Positions 24,717 to 34,731 are shown, numbered from the stretch's first letter. The stretch is DNA of 64,000 nt from Bacteroidota bacterium (GCA_004322215.1 SCSM01000036.1:62001-126000), one strand, 5' to 3'. The notes: generated from the sequence alone by a model not told the origin. Program-made: numbers and translations.

Positions 24717-25082
24717 TCATCGAATCCCCACCAGATGTGACTCACACTCCCTGCAATCGGATGAGCCAAAGCCCTTAACAGGTATGAATGCACCTTTTTT
24801 TCTCGTCATTTTCTGATTGTAATAACATTCCTTTCTTTCAGTTGAAGGATATTTTCTGACTTTTATTATTTCTGTAGATTTTGATGTGAGAAGATAATCA
24901 ATGTGCCAGTGGATTTTTTTGACTTTTGATTTGTGCCTGGCTATTCTTTGCTCCAGGTTTTTCATAGCACTTCCAGTGTAATTATATAGCCCTTTTGGAA
25001 AAAAGCAGACACCAAGTGAACCGACTTTGATTTTCAAATCTTTTTTCACGTGAATATATAATTGATAAGTACCCGAGTTCAT
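24717..25082 (-). CDS. GIY-YIG nuclease-like protein, DUF123
   Basis: 121 residues. GTYQLYIHVKKDLKIKVGSLG, then FPKGLYNYTGSAMKNLEQRIARH, then HWHIDYLLTS and a Cys-rich end (RKECYYN, GSSDCRECESHL) are the features of the DUF123 branch of the GIY-YIG superfamily, where 'Y.YTGSA....R..RH' carries the GIY-YIG-like core. Role unknown; probably acts on nucleic acid. Its start overlaps the stop of the upstream SDR gene by 4 bp (ATGA type), indicating translational coupling. Confidence 0.85.
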   Translation of the reverse strand: MNSGTYQLYIHVKKDLKIKVGSLGVCFFPKGLYNYTGSAMKNLEQRIARHKSKVKKIHWHIDYLLTSKSTEIIKVRKYPSTERKECYYNQKMTRKKGAFIPVKGFGSSDCRECESHLVGIR

Positions 25083-25852
25083 TGCTTTTTCCTTATTCTA
25101 TACCGTTTAACTAAACAATCGAAAATCGGAGCGGGAGCAATTTTACCGAGAAAAGTACTAAAAACAATTGGCATTGGAAATTTGATTGACGATTTATTCT
25201 TTTCAATTCCATCAACTATTATTATTGCAGCTTTATCGGCTTCCATCAGCATAGGCATATAAAATTCATTTTTTTCTGTGATGCTTGATTTAACAAATCC
25301 GGGCTTTACAGTTATAACTTGAATGCCAAATTGCTTTAACTCGATTCTTGCAGATTCAAGAAAGTTACTCAATGCAGCTTTGCTGGAATTGTAAGCAGAC
25401 ACACCGGGAACTCCCCTGAAATCGGCAAGTGAGCCGATACCGACAATTTTTCCATTTCCCTGCTTTTTCATAATAGGTAGAATTGTATTAAATCCGTTAA
25501 CAATCCCAAAGAAATTAACTTCAAATAATTGTCTGAATTTTTCAATGTCCATACCATCAATATTTTGACTGCCGCTTATCCCGGCATTCAGAATTGCGAT
25601 ATCAATTCCACCTAATGTGTTCACCGCAAATTCAACTGCTGAATTCATATATTCCCAGCCCGTTACATCGCATACCTTGACGAATCCTCTTCCACCCTTT
25701 CTTTCAAGCATTTGTTTCGTAACATTCAATTGCTCTTCATTTCGCGCTAGGAGTATAACATCGGCTCCTCTTCTGCCATATTCAATTGCCAGTGCTCTTC
25801 CGATACCGCTCGAAGCACCTGATATTAATATTTTTTTTGTATCACTATTCAT
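25079..25852 (-). CDS. short-chain dehydrogenase/reductase
   Basis: 257 residues, classical SDR. NAD(P) loop SGASSGIGRAL (11-21), NAG at 89-91, catalytic Ser141, Tyr154 and Lys158 (AYNSSKAAL), and a PGFVKS segment after the active site. Arg37 after the second strand (LLARNEE) suggests NADP preference. The end is hydrophobic (PMPIVFSTFLGKIAPAPIFDCLVKRYR), as in membrane-associated SDRs. Substrate not predictable. It overlaps the DUF123 gene by 4 bp. Confidence 0.93.
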   Translation of the reverse strand: MNSDTKKILISGASSGIGRALAIEYGRRGADVILLARNEEQLNVTKQMLERKGGRGFVKVCDVTGWEYMNSAVEFAVNTLGGIDIAILNAGISGSQNIDGMDIEKFRQLFEVNFFGIVNGFNTILPIMKKQGNGKIVGIGSLADFRGVPGVSAYNSSKAALSNFLESARIELKQFGIQVITVKPGFVKSSITEKNEFYMPMLMEADKAAIIIVDGIEKNKSSIKFPMPIVFSTFLGKIAPAPIFDCLVKRYRIRKKQ

Positions 25853-25943
25853 TTGTCTAACACAAGTATAAAATTTTCAATTTCTAATTTTCAATTTTCA
25901 ATAAATTTTTAATGTACAAATGTTTATATATAATCACAAATTT

Positions 25944-26076
25944 GAATAGCCACGACTTTTAAGTCGTGGAGTTGTAAAACCACCACAAACCGGGATTTAT
26001 CCTATTTAAATAAGTGACTAAAGTCTTTTGGGTTGGTCTTGAGAACCATCCCACTATTTGAAAATAGTTGCTATTC
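25944..26076 (+). mobile_element. MITE-like palindromic element, copy 1
   Basis: 133 bp bounded by GAATAGCCAC and GTTGCTATTC. Left hairpin CCACGACTTTTAAGTCGTGG (25950-25969) is a perfect 9-bp stem; right hairpin (26050-26069) is slightly imperfect. The core ATAAGTGACTAAAGTC recurs in inverted orientation at 61372-61502. No coding capacity. The end structure resembles non-autonomous IS200/IS605-type elements. Confidence 0.75.
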
Positions 26077-26087
26077 ATTATAAATAT

Positions 26088-26975
26088 TTACTTCAGTGCA
26101 TTAATTAAGACATTCATGTTGTAAAAGAGCAAATCGAAATAATTGTTCCTGCCTGCTACTCCACCGTTAGGGTCAAGCTGAGCGAGCTTGATTCCGAGCG
26201 ATTCTGCTATGACTTTCGCAGGACCGGGATTAAGCTGCGGCTCAGTGAAAATCGCCTTTGCGCCCGAATTTCTTATTTTACTTAATAATTCACTTGTGTG
26301 TCTTGCTGATGGTTCGATCCCCGGGTCAATTTCAATTGCACCACCATAATTCAAACCATACCTTTTGATGAAATACCTGAATGAAGGATGAAAAAGAAAC
26401 ACAGAATTTCCTCTTATTTGTACTGTTCTCGCCTGAATTTGTAGATTCAATAAATCGAGCTGCGATGTGAATACTTTCGCATTATCCCTGTATTTTTTTT
26501 CATTGGATTTATCGAGCTGAATGAGAATTTCGGTTAATTTTACGACGATGGCTTTAACTGCGAGAGGGTCAGTCCAAAAGTGTGGGTCAATAATATCTGC
26601 ACCTGCATCGTGAATCTCATTACCATGGCTGTGCGGCTCAGCAAAATTCATTAAATTATCTGGTGGAATCAAATCAATTAATTTAACAATTTTTTTACAG
26701 TTCATTTTTGATGCCCATCCATCCAATTCTTCAGAAACATAAAACAATGCTTTTGAATTCTGAACTTTTCTTATATCTGACGGATTAGGTGCGAATGTAT
26801 GCGGTGATGCCCCCGGCGGAACAATCGCTGTAACATCAGCAATATTCCTTGTCAGCTCATCCAGAATGAATTTTACAGGATAACCGGTCACAACATAAAA
26901 AGGTTTTTCTGCTACTGCAGAATTAAACTCCACCCAGAATAAAAGTAATAAAAACAAAGAAAAAGTTTTTTTCAT
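26088..26975 (-). CDS. znuA: ZnuA-like periplasmic metal-binding protein
   Basis: 295 residues with signal peptide (MKKTFSLFLLLLFWVEFNSAVA). Cluster A-I solute-binding protein: GYPVKFILDELTRN, then PPGASPHTFAPNPSDIRKVQ (first His), FAEPHSHGNEIHDAGADIIDPHFWTDP (short His-rich loop and second His), FHPSFRYF (third His), and AQLDPNGG (Asp). These match zinc/manganese ABC importer binding proteins. The permease and ATPase genes are not adjacent, so it works with proteins encoded elsewhere. The symbol reflects family resemblance; manganese is possible. Confidence 0.85.
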   Translation of the reverse strand: MKKTFSLFLLLLFWVEFNSAVAEKPFYVVTGYPVKFILDELTRNIADVTAIVPPGASPHTFAPNPSDIRKVQNSKALFYVSEELDGWASKMNCKKIVKLIDLIPPDNLMNFAEPHSHGNEIHDAGADIIDPHFWTDPLAVKAIVVKLTEILIQLDKSNEKKYRDNAKVFTSQLDLLNLQIQARTVQIRGNSVFLFHPSFRYFIKRYGLNYGGAIEIDPGIEPSARHTSELLSKIRNSGAKAIFTEPQLNPGPAKVIAESLGIKLAQLDPNGGVAGRNNYFDLLFYNMNVLINALK

Positions 26976-27242
26976 ATATAAATATAAATTGTAAAAAATT
27001 TTTATGCAATTACGTAAAACAAAACCATTAATTTTGGTATAATTTGTGCAGTTATCATTTTGGTTATTCCGGGTAAAATGCAGAATCTATTATGGTGAGC
27101 GTCTTTGTTTATTTTAAATTCTTTACTTCACCCGGGATTACTTAAGAGGTAAATCCTGATTGAGAAAAAGGTTAAATATTTGTGAAAAATTGATTAATTT
27201 ATAAATTATTGAAATTCCTATATGGTTTCGCTCGTTAGAATT

Positions 27243-30167
27243 ATGATAACATATAGAAAAATGTTAACGAATAGTTTGATGTTAGTTATGTCATTCATAG
27301 CTTCATCATTAGTTTTATTTGCTCAAATAGAGTATGCAAGCCCTTCGAACTGGCTTTTCCCTGATGGGAATCCCGAAGCTACGCATAATCAGAAAATCGT
27401 TTCACAGCCCCAGCCATTGAATTATTTTGCAATTAAGTGGTCAACTTCAGCCATCGCAGGTGATGTTCAGCCATTAATCGGAAACATTATTAACAATCCG
27501 AAGTTATATTCAATATATAATTATGCTCCCAATGAAATTTGTGCTGTTATTGGAGACAAAATCGTTTTAGTAGATGCGACAGGGAAAAAAGTTGAGCAGG
27601 AACTTCCGAAAACCACTTCAGGTATAAAATCAATATCCGTACTGTTCGATTCGACTGATATGTATTTAAATTCGAGACCCGGCAGCTTAATGATTATGGG
27701 TCTCGAAACGATGGAAGTTGAAAACCTGAAAGACAGTCTTGCTTATTCTTATCTTGCCGGATATGACCCGGTTTTGAGGCAATTCAAAATATTAAATCGT
27801 CTTGCTATTGATTTGCGTCCTTTCAATCCTAATATTTTTGCAAGCATTAAACCGGTATTCGCAAAGAAGACGAATAACGAGGTTTCGATATACTCTGTTG
27901 TCAATATGAGTAATCCGAACATTAGCGGCTCATTTTTTCGCGGGATTGTGCAGTTCAATACAGGTAACCTGATTCAGGCATTTCCATTTCCCGATGTTGG
28001 TGATATTAATATTTCGAGAGTATTCCTTGGACCGGAGTGTCATTTGGGACAACCCTCGCTATCAACATACAACTGGTCATTGAATATGTTATTACCGGTT
28101 TTTCCAACGATTAATATTATTGATACAGTGCAAAGTACAGTGCTTGGCACTTCGACTGAAACCGATAAACCATATCTTGTCGGATTGAATCTGACCGACA
28201 CTATTGTTTATCCCGGTATCGGAGCACTTTCTCTGAATGGAATAATTCCTGCGGCAAGTTCCAGACCATTTATCAAACCGTATTATATTAATATATATGA
28301 CCAAAATAATTTTTCAGATAGTATTTTCATATTAATTGCAGAGCAATACAACGGAATAGACAGTTCAAGGGGGCAGGCGAGAATACATTTGCTCAACACA
28401 CAAGGGAATTTTCTGACATTGCCACAGGAATTGAATCCTGTTGACAATCCTTCGTTCAACGGCACAGACAATCATTACTGGTCAATTTCAGTCGGTAATG
28501 TTGACGGTTTAATAACTAATTCCTGGTTCCCATATTACCCGAATAATTTCGGGAATGAGCTTGTCGTAACGCAGAGTTCGAGGGATTTCGCAGTAGCACA
28601 AAACCGGCTTTCTATATTGAGGTACAGCAGTGGTGCAAGACAATTGAAGCCCTCACCACCAAATTCTTATTTGTATCAATTTGATACTTTGTGTTCACAA
28701 AGAATAAACGGCTGGGTTGCTGCTGTCAATGATTTGGACGGTGCGGCAGACAGGAAAGATGAAATCGTACTCGTTGACGGTTCTACTCTCAGAGTTATGA
28801 GAATGAGGGATTATGCAGATTTGCAATTCCGTGCCGGCAACCCGTTTGATACAGTATTTACTTATACTTTTACAGGGCAGACGATTTCGAATGTAGCCAT
28901 TGCGGATTTGGAGGGCGACGGTCTTAATGATTTGATTGTTACCACGTTCGACAGCACTTATGTTTTCGGAACTATACTCGCAAATGCTATTGATGTAGTT
29001 GCTCCGCTTACAACAAATACATATTGTGCGGGAGATATGGTTGAAATCAGGTGGGCAAATATCGTTAAAGACAGAAACGGCGTTGACATAATGTACAAGC
29101 CGCTTCCGGGATATTTTCCGAATGATACTACTATAACAATCAGAAAATCATATCCGAATACCGGTGATACAGTTTCATATTTTTATATTGTTGACAGCTT
29201 AACGCTTGGCACCCAGGGTTATTTCATTGTGATGAATGAATTTCAGAAACATGTGAAAGACAGCACTTCAGTACAAATTTTCAACAAACCACATTTGGAC
29301 AGTGTACAATTCAATAAATGGATTTTTGAACCGGGCGAAACATTAACAGCAAACGGTGTAGCTCTATGCGTTGATTCAGTAGCGATTGAATATAAATACC
29401 GAACAGATTCTGTATGGACCAGGATGGACATAATCATTGCCGGAAATAATCAGAATTTCAGTATAGATGCGGTAATTCCCTGTGTCAATTTCTTCCGATG
29501 CGATAGTGCAGATGCAGACAGTTTGCTCGATATTCAGCTTTTGGGAATTAAAGGAATTTATTCGGATACATCATTAAGCACTACAATCAGGATTAATCCT
29601 GTGAGATTCCCGGTTGTCATAGACACATGCACTTCAGTTTGCAAGGTTAGATATTTTTCATGGAATCCGGCAAATTTCCAGTATACATGCGACAGCATGG
29701 GAATATATGTTTCATATAATTGTACGGGAACTTTTGAGCTATTGACAAATGTTGCATTGTCTGATGGACAATATGAATGGGAATTACCATTGAGTTTACC
29801 CAATTGTGTAACGGTACGATTCTGCTGTATTAATTCCTGTATCCGACTCGATACAAATTTGCAAAATAACCAGGTGCAATACATTAATATAGTTGCTCCG
29901 AATCCTTTTAATCCGACAAGAGAAACTGCGGACATTGTATATAAAGTTCCTTCGGAAACAAATGTTACTGTCCGTATAATTGACCAGAACAACCGGCTGG
30001 TATCAGAACTTGCCAACAGCAAACCATGCCTGCCGAATATTTCATATTGCGAAAAATGGTCGGGAATAATATGGAACGGGGCTTATGCAGAGAACGGAAT
30101 GTATTATGTTGTACTCGAAATGTCAAACGGTATAAAAGAAGTACATCCAATATTTGTTAGGAAATAA
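27243..30167 (+). CDS. large secreted protein with FG-GAP-like segment and C-terminal sorting domain
   Basis: About 974 residues from the ATG at 27243; ATGs at 27222 and 27261 are alternatives, and the signal peptide MLTNSLMLVMSFIASSLVLFA begins at the last. The middle has a VCBS/FG-GAP-like stretch (VAAVNDLDGAADRKDEIVLVDGS, VAIADLEGDGLNDLIVTTF). Several Ig-like regions with paired Cys follow. The end (VAPNPFNPTRETADIVYKVP, VTVRIIDQNNRLVSEL, IIWNGAYAENGMYYVVLEM) is the FlgD-like/T9SS type A sorting-domain pattern. Function unknown; probably cell-surface or released. Monocistronic. Confidence 0.8.
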   Translation: MITYRKMLTNSLMLVMSFIASSLVLFAQIEYASPSNWLFPDGNPEATHNQKIVSQPQPLNYFAIKWSTSAIAGDVQPLIGNIINNPKLYSIYNYAPNEICAVIGDKIVLVDATGKKVEQELPKTTSGIKSISVLFDSTDMYLNSRPGSLMIMGLETMEVENLKDSLAYSYLAGYDPVLRQFKILNRLAIDLRPFNPNIFASIKPVFAKKTNNEVSIYSVVNMSNPNISGSFFRGIVQFNTGNLIQAFPFPDVGDINISRVFLGPECHLGQPSLSTYNWSLNMLLPVFPTINIIDTVQSTVLGTSTETDKPYLVGLNLTDTIVYPGIGALSLNGIIPAASSRPFIKPYYINIYDQNNFSDSIFILIAEQYNGIDSSRGQARIHLLNTQGNFLTLPQELNPVDNPSFNGTDNHYWSISVGNVDGLITNSWFPYYPNNFGNELVVTQSSRDFAVAQNRLSILRYSSGARQLKPSPPNSYLYQFDTLCSQRINGWVAAVNDLDGAADRKDEIVLVDGSTLRVMRMRDYADLQFRAGNPFDTVFTYTFTGQTISNVAIADLEGDGLNDLIVTTFDSTYVFGTILANAIDVVAPLTTNTYCAGDMVEIRWANIVKDRNGVDIMYKPLPGYFPNDTTITIRKSYPNTGDTVSYFYIVDSLTLGTQGYFIVMNEFQKHVKDSTSVQIFNKPHLDSVQFNKWIFEPGETLTANGVALCVDSVAIEYKYRTDSVWTRMDIIIAGNNQNFSIDAVIPCVNFFRCDSADADSLLDIQLLGIKGIYSDTSLSTTIRINPVRFPVVIDTCTSVCKVRYFSWNPANFQYTCDSMGIYVSYNCTGTFELLTNVALSDGQYEWELPLSLPNCVTVRFCCINSCIRLDTNLQNNQVQYINIVAPNPFNPTRETADIVYKVPSETNVTVRIIDQNNRLVSELANSKPCLPNISYCEKWSGIIWNGAYAENGMYYVVLEMSNGIKEVHPIFVRK

Positions 30168-30366
30168 ACGTTATCGGAATTGTAATTAAGGTATTTCTTT
30201 GTTTTTTTTGTTGTACAATTAATTTTTTAATTTCAATTTAGAATACTAAAAATAAAAATAAATATAAATATTAAATTGAAAATTATTCAAAGTAATTTAC
30301 AAAATTAAACAAAAGAACTAAATTCAACTTTGAACATTATGTTAAAAAAAATAGTAGAAAAAAATC

Positions 30367-31062
30367 ATGAGAATACTTGTTATTGAAGACGAAAAGAAAG
30401 TTGCAAATTTCATAAAGCAGGGGCTCGAAGAAGAAAGATACATTGTTGAAGTCGTAAACGACGGTGTTTCAGGTTTGGAAATGGCTATGAATAACCAGTT
30501 CGATGCCATCCTGCTCGATGTTATGCTCCCCGGTAAAGACGGTTTCACTGTACTTACCGAACTGCGCGATGCAGGGGTATCAACTCCGATTTGCATGCTG
30601 ACTGCCAAAGGTTCGACCGAAGACAGAATCCACGGGCTCGACCTCGGAGCCGATGATTATCTTCCTAAGCCATTCAGCTTCGATGAGCTTGCTGCACGGC
30701 TGCGTTCCGTTCTCAGGCGTTCCAGCCCGGAAAAAACAACCAAGTTGAAATGCGGAGACCTCGTACTCGATACGGTTTCTCATCTGGCATTCAGATTCGG
30801 GCAGGAAATCGAGCTAACAACAAAAGAATATGCTTTACTCGAGTACCTGATACGCAACAAGAATAGAATTCTCAGCCGAAGCACAATTACTCAGCATGTG
30901 TGGAAACACAGCTTCGACCCTGAATCAAACATAATTGATGTATATATCAAACGGCTACGTTCGAAAATCGAACATGAAGACGGTTCAAAGCCGTTGCTGC
31001 AGAGCATTCGCGGAGTCGGCTACAGGATGAGGGATATGCATCATGAAAAGAGCCACATTTAG
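30367..31062 (+). CDS. OmpR/PhoB-family response regulator (orphan)
   Basis: 231 residues. Receiver with acidic pair IEDEKK, phospho-acceptor Asp50 in ILLDVMLPGKDG, Thr in CMLTAKG and Lys in YLPKPFSF. The winged-helix domain (ELTTKEYALLEYLIRNKNRILSRSTITQHVW, NIIDVYIKRLRSKIE, IRGVGYRM) is of the CusR/CopR-like OmpR class. No histidine kinase is adjacent on either side; the giant hybrid kinase at 12.5 kb already has its own receiver. A preceding 199-bp gap is AT-rich without recognisable boxes. Confidence 0.95.
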   Translation: MRILVIEDEKKVANFIKQGLEEERYIVEVVNDGVSGLEMAMNNQFDAILLDVMLPGKDGFTVLTELRDAGVSTPICMLTAKGSTEDRIHGLDLGADDYLPKPFSFDELAARLRSVLRRSSPEKTTKLKCGDLVLDTVSHLAFRFGQEIELTTKEYALLEYLIRNKNRILSRSTITQHVWKHSFDPESNIIDVYIKRLRSKIEHEDGSKPLLQSIRGVGYRMRDMHHEKSHI

Positions 31063-31290
31063 TTAATAAAACATATATAAGATTGAATTAATATTTCATT
31101 ATTTAAATTTTCAATGTTCAATTATTAAATTAATTCGTTGATATAATGATAAAAATTGAATTGGAAATTTATATTAATTTATTAAAAATACTTTTTGATT
31201 GTAATATCGAAATTAGATGCCCCATTTTATTCTGAAAATGTCATTTAGAAGTTAATTTAATTTTTTTACCGATTTATTTTTTTGATTGCA

Positions 31291-32172
31291 ATGAGTTTTT
31301 TTATCAAAAGAACAGCATTTATATTATTAATAATAACTCTATCATTCCTTGTTTATTCATGCAGGGAAAATTCTTCAAATCCGATTGATGAGAACATTAC
31401 TTATCAGGATACGGGGAAAAAAGCATTGCTAATCGTTGTCGAGAACAAAGACCTGATTGCTTTTTCAGATGAAAATATGTTCCGTTCATATAAAGAAATG
31501 ATATTACCTGTGCTTTCCGATTTATTCGGAGTGCCAAAGGATTCGATGGAAAATTTAATGCTGGGAGAAATTGTGGAGCAATACGGGGAACCCTGGCAAT
31601 TGAATCAGATTGCAGATGCAGGAAAAGATTATTATGATAAGATTATAAAGCTGACTGATGAAACTGCTACATCAATATCATTTATAGACTCACTCAAAAT
31701 ACTTGCTGATGAAGATTATACAATTGACGTTGTATTGAACCTGCATGGTTCGATGACATCGCTCGTATTTACTGATACAGATATTGATTTTGGTACTTTG
31801 ACACAAAGAATAAAATCAAAGGGGATAAAAATCCGAGCATTGTATCAGACTGCCTGCTATGGAAAATACTCACTCAATTCGTGGTCAAACATCGGATTAT
31901 ATGCAGTCAACGGTGCTGAAGATTTGAATGAAATCACATTATTTTCTGCAGCGTATTTTATAAGAGAGTGGACTTCCGGCAAAACCTACGAGGATGCTGT
32001 TTACTCAGCTTACGATTTTGAAATACAAAAACTGAAAACATACAACAACATTTTACCTGTTGATGAATTTATTCTTACGCAGGAAAATTTAATGCATAGC
32101 TTACAAAGAGTAACCGGCAAAGACACAAAGATATTGTGGAAGAATGTGCCGGTAAATGATGTAATGTTTTGA
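31291..32172 (+). CDS. lipoprotein with caspase-like (clan CD) peptidase features
   Basis: 293 residues from the ATG at 31291 (the frame also opens with a TTG at 31282). Lipobox LVYSC puts the lipid on Cys24. The core has two signature pieces: DVVLNLHGSM with His152-Gly153, and 37 residues later IRALYQTACYG with Cys189. Hydrophobic strands before HG and before the Cys are the pattern of clan CD peptidases (clostripain, caspases, gingipains). After the Cys comes GLYAVNGAEDLNEITLFSAAYFIREW. It would be a membrane-anchored protease or a pseudo-enzyme; the family assignment is mine from motifs. It converges with the next gene 4 bp away. Confidence 0.6.
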   Translation: MSFFIKRTAFILLIITLSFLVYSCRENSSNPIDENITYQDTGKKALLIVVENKDLIAFSDENMFRSYKEMILPVLSDLFGVPKDSMENLMLGEIVEQYGEPWQLNQIADAGKDYYDKIIKLTDETATSISFIDSLKILADEDYTIDVVLNLHGSMTSLVFTDTDIDFGTLTQRIKSKGIKIRALYQTACYGKYSLNSWSNIGLYAVNGAEDLNEITLFSAAYFIREWTSGKTYEDAVYSAYDFEIQKLKTYNNILPVDEFILTQENLMHSLQRVTGKDTKILWKNVPVNDVMF

Positions 32173-32176
32173 TGAA

Positions 32177-33343
32177 CTATCTTAACAAAACAAATTTCTT
32201 AATCAAAAAGTAATTTCCGGTTAGAAGCTTACAAAAATATATTCCGGGTGAAAGTTCACTCGCATCAATACTCTCTTTGTATTCGGTTTCCATCACTTTT
32301 TCTCCCATTGAAGAATATATTCCAATTAAAGTTGGATATAATTCATTAGCTTTATATTTTATTTGAATAAAATCGTTTACGGGGTTGGGAGAGATTGATA
32401 ATTCATTTTCATCTGAATTATCTGCTACACTTGTATATATATCCCGATAATATATGTTGCCATCATCGGCACGAGTAAAGATTTTGCTGTCAGAAAAACG
32501 AAGTTCCTGATATTTGCATGTCGTAAGAGCAAGGTTTTCAGTTATATCAGTCCAACTCAAAGCATCATCATAAGAGCAAAATATTTTGGCGGGAGTTCGA
32601 AGATAAATGTTATCCTGATTATCAATATTAAGATATAATAAGCCGTTAAGATTCAGATTCATTCTTTGCCAGGTCCAGCCGGAATCAATTGAAGTAAAAA
32701 GTGTATCTTTGACAAGCATGTAAAGTTTCCCTTTGCTGTTTTCTTCGCAGAGACCAAGTTCGGAGATGCCGGGATTTTCGAGTAATGAATATGTCTTGTT
32801 TGTATCATTAGTTATGAAAAGTGAATCACGTCTTGAGTAAATAAAGTTATAATTATGAAAGACAATATAGTAACCCATATAATATGGTATTGAAAGAAAA
32901 TTTAATCCATCTTTTGAATTGAAAGAAACATGTGCCCAATCAAATGTTGCTGATATACCCATATATCTTGAATTTATTTTTGTAAGCTTATTAGAATTAT
33001 AAGAATCTTCAGTCCAAACATAATTATCAGTAAAAGTTTCACCGCAATCGGTAGAGGTTTCAATTATTATTGCCATTGGACTTATACTTAAAGATATATT
33101 TCCCTCACGAGTAATCACTATACCCTCAACATTAGTAATATCGGTGTGTTTTATATTACTCCAACTTGTACCAAGACTGATTGATATAAATAAAGAACGG
33201 TCTTTTTGAAAAGTAAACAAAGTATCTCCCCGGTTTCCGATTACTACTATATTAGCAGTATCAGGATGATTTACATTGAACCATTCGGCATAAGCAGCGA
33301 AGCTAATAGACAAGAACAACAAAAGAGTTAAAAGCATTTTCAT
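32177..33343 (-). CDS. secreted BNR-repeat protein with T9SS sorting domain
   Basis: 388 residues. Signal peptide MKMLLTLLLFLSISFAAYA. Repeated units such as LFISISLGTSWSNIKHTD, IIETSTDCGETF, LFTSIDSGWTWQRMN, IFCSYDDALSWTDIT are BNR/Asp-box-like blades of a Ycf48-type propeller. The C-terminus is a complete type A sorting domain: SISPNPVNDFIQIKY, LIGIYSSMGEKVME, DASELSPGIYFCKLL, KKFVLLR. Secreted and probably surface-attached; target unknown. The related but internally deleted protein is at 9.1 kb. Confidence 0.85.
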   Translation of the reverse strand: MKMLLTLLLFLSISFAAYAEWFNVNHPDTANIVVIGNRGDTLFTFQKDRSLFISISLGTSWSNIKHTDITNVEGIVITREGNISLSISPMAIIIETSTDCGETFTDNYVWTEDSYNSNKLTKINSRYMGISATFDWAHVSFNSKDGLNFLSIPYYMGYYIVFHNYNFIYSRRDSLFITNDTNKTYSLLENPGISELGLCEENSKGKLYMLVKDTLFTSIDSGWTWQRMNLNLNGLLYLNIDNQDNIYLRTPAKIFCSYDDALSWTDITENLALTTCKYQELRFSDSKIFTRADDGNIYYRDIYTSVADNSDENELSISPNPVNDFIQIKYKANELYPTLIGIYSSMGEKVMETEYKESIDASELSPGIYFCKLLTGNYFLIKKFVLLR

Positions 33344-33520
33344 TTTGATTCCTCCTGTAAAGTTTATTTTTACCTCCCATTCTTCATTTATGAAAGAGAA
33401 GCTGTGGAAGAGGATATTATTTATTTACCAAACAGACGATTCAATTCTTTTAAACTTACTCAAACCTTTCACAAGGAAGAGAAACAATACAAATATAAGT
33501 ATAATTTTATTCGTAATTAA

Positions 33521-34318
33521 TTAAACTCTTGCGGGATTAAGTGTCATTATGAATTTCATGATTTCGGTTTCAAAGCCCTGGAGTGCATACTTTGCAACCA
33601 TTACGATTAGAGCAGATGATGCGAAAAGCACAAGCAGACCGACTGCAATTTTTAATTGAAAGCTGAGGATGAATATATTTGTTTGCGGAGCCACACGGGC
33701 GAGTAAAGCAAGTGCAAGATTAGTGAGAAATATTGCCACAATCACTGGTGCAGCCATTTTAATACCGACAATAAACACAGTGGTTGCCATTTTTATTAGC
33801 ATTGTAACGGTTGATTCGGTAACTGCAAAAGTTGTGATTGGGACTGCTCTAACGCTAGCATAAATTCCTTCGATTAGAAAATGATGTCCGTTCAAAAAGA
33901 GGAAAAGCATAATTACAATCATCTCCTTGAACTCTCCGACAATTGTCGGGGTGTCCTCATCCATATTGAATAGCATAGCGGTAAAAAATCCCAAATCGAA
34001 ATCCACTAAACCTCCTGCCATTCTTGCTCCCCAAAATACTGCATTTGCCACGAATCCGATTGCAACACCAAGGAAAAACTCTTTCATTACAAGCAAAATC
34101 ATATACCATAGATGAAATTCGATAACCGGCTGTTCTGTCCAAAATGCAGTTGTTACGGAGAAAGCAAGAATGACCCCGAGAAATATTTTTATTTGATTTG
34201 GAATCGAAGTACTGCGGAAGAAGGGACTGGCTGCGACAAATCCCAGTATCCTGATGAACAGGAGTGTGCCGATAATCAATTTACCTGTGAGTATGTTCAG
34301 TGATGAGGAGTCAGGCAT
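33521..34318 (-). CDS. fliR: flagellar export apparatus protein FliR
   Basis: 265 residues from the ATG at 34318; a GTG at 34327 is possible and would put the start 1 bp after the fliQ stop codon. Multi-pass membrane protein: FIRILGFVAASPFFRSTSIPNQIKIFLGVILAFS is the standard FliR opening, with a long central section (FLGVAIGFVANAVFWGARMAGGLVDFDLGF) and a C-terminal LQGFETEIMKFI. Part of the FliPQR export gate at the base of the flagellum. It ends the fliP-fliQ-fliR run; flhB does not follow within the window. Confidence 0.95.
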   Translation of the reverse strand: MPDSSSLNILTGKLIIGTLLFIRILGFVAASPFFRSTSIPNQIKIFLGVILAFSVTTAFWTEQPVIEFHLWYMILLVMKEFFLGVAIGFVANAVFWGARMAGGLVDFDLGFFTAMLFNMDEDTPTIVGEFKEMIVIMLFLFLNGHHFLIEGIYASVRAVPITTFAVTESTVTMLIKMATTVFIVGIKMAAPVIVAIFLTNLALALLARVAPQTNIFILSFQLKIAVGLLVLFASSALIVMVAKYALQGFETEIMKFIMTLNPARV

Positions 34319-34328
34319 TCGCAGCACC

Positions 34329-34595
34329 TCACTTTATATTGGGTATCATTTTGATTAGCTCGATTGTAAAAGTTTTTAAGCTGCTAATCATGAAGGGAAG
34401 TATAAGAACAGTTACTATAAATACAGTAAGCAGTTTCGGTACGAAAGTCAGAGTCTGCTCCGAAATAGAGGTCGCTGCCTGGAATATTGAAATAATCAAA
34501 CCTACAATAAGCGAAGCAAGCAGTAGAGGTCCGCTGACAATAAGCACATAGTAAAATGCTTCACGCACAATCTGTAATACTAACTGGTCTGTCAT
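34329..34595 (-). CDS. fliQ: flagellar export apparatus protein FliQ
   Basis: 88 residues with two TM helices: VLIVSGPLLLASLIVGLIISIFQAATSISEQTLTFVPKLL contains the family core 'LiisifQAaTqi.E.tLtFvPKll'. Forms the FliPQR core with FliP and FliR for export of flagellar subunits across the inner membrane. The fliP stop is 136 bp upstream, longer than usual in such operons. Confidence 0.96.
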   Translation of the reverse strand: MTDQLVLQIVREAFYYVLIVSGPLLLASLIVGLIISIFQAATSISEQTLTFVPKLLTVFIVTVLILPFMISSLKTFTIELIKMIPNIK

Positions 34596-34731
34596 TTTTA
34601 GCCCTTTTGCTGTTTAGATGTTAGCAGTTTAGCATTTCTTATTACGCTAACAAATAAAATGTTTATCAAAATATTATCAACTTTATTTTTCATCTTTCAT
34701 TATCAGTTATCGATTTTAAATTGTTAATTAT

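Noticed and set aside
24834..24856. TGTTATTACA on the minus strand inside the DUF123 gene
   Set aside because: No TGTAAC-type block upstream at the right distance and it is within coding sequence.
27065..27138. imperfect inverted repeat ATTCCGGGT/ACCCGGGAT upstream of the 27.2-kb gene
   Set aside because: Arms are 9 nt with a mismatch and a 55-nt gap; not distinguishable from chance.
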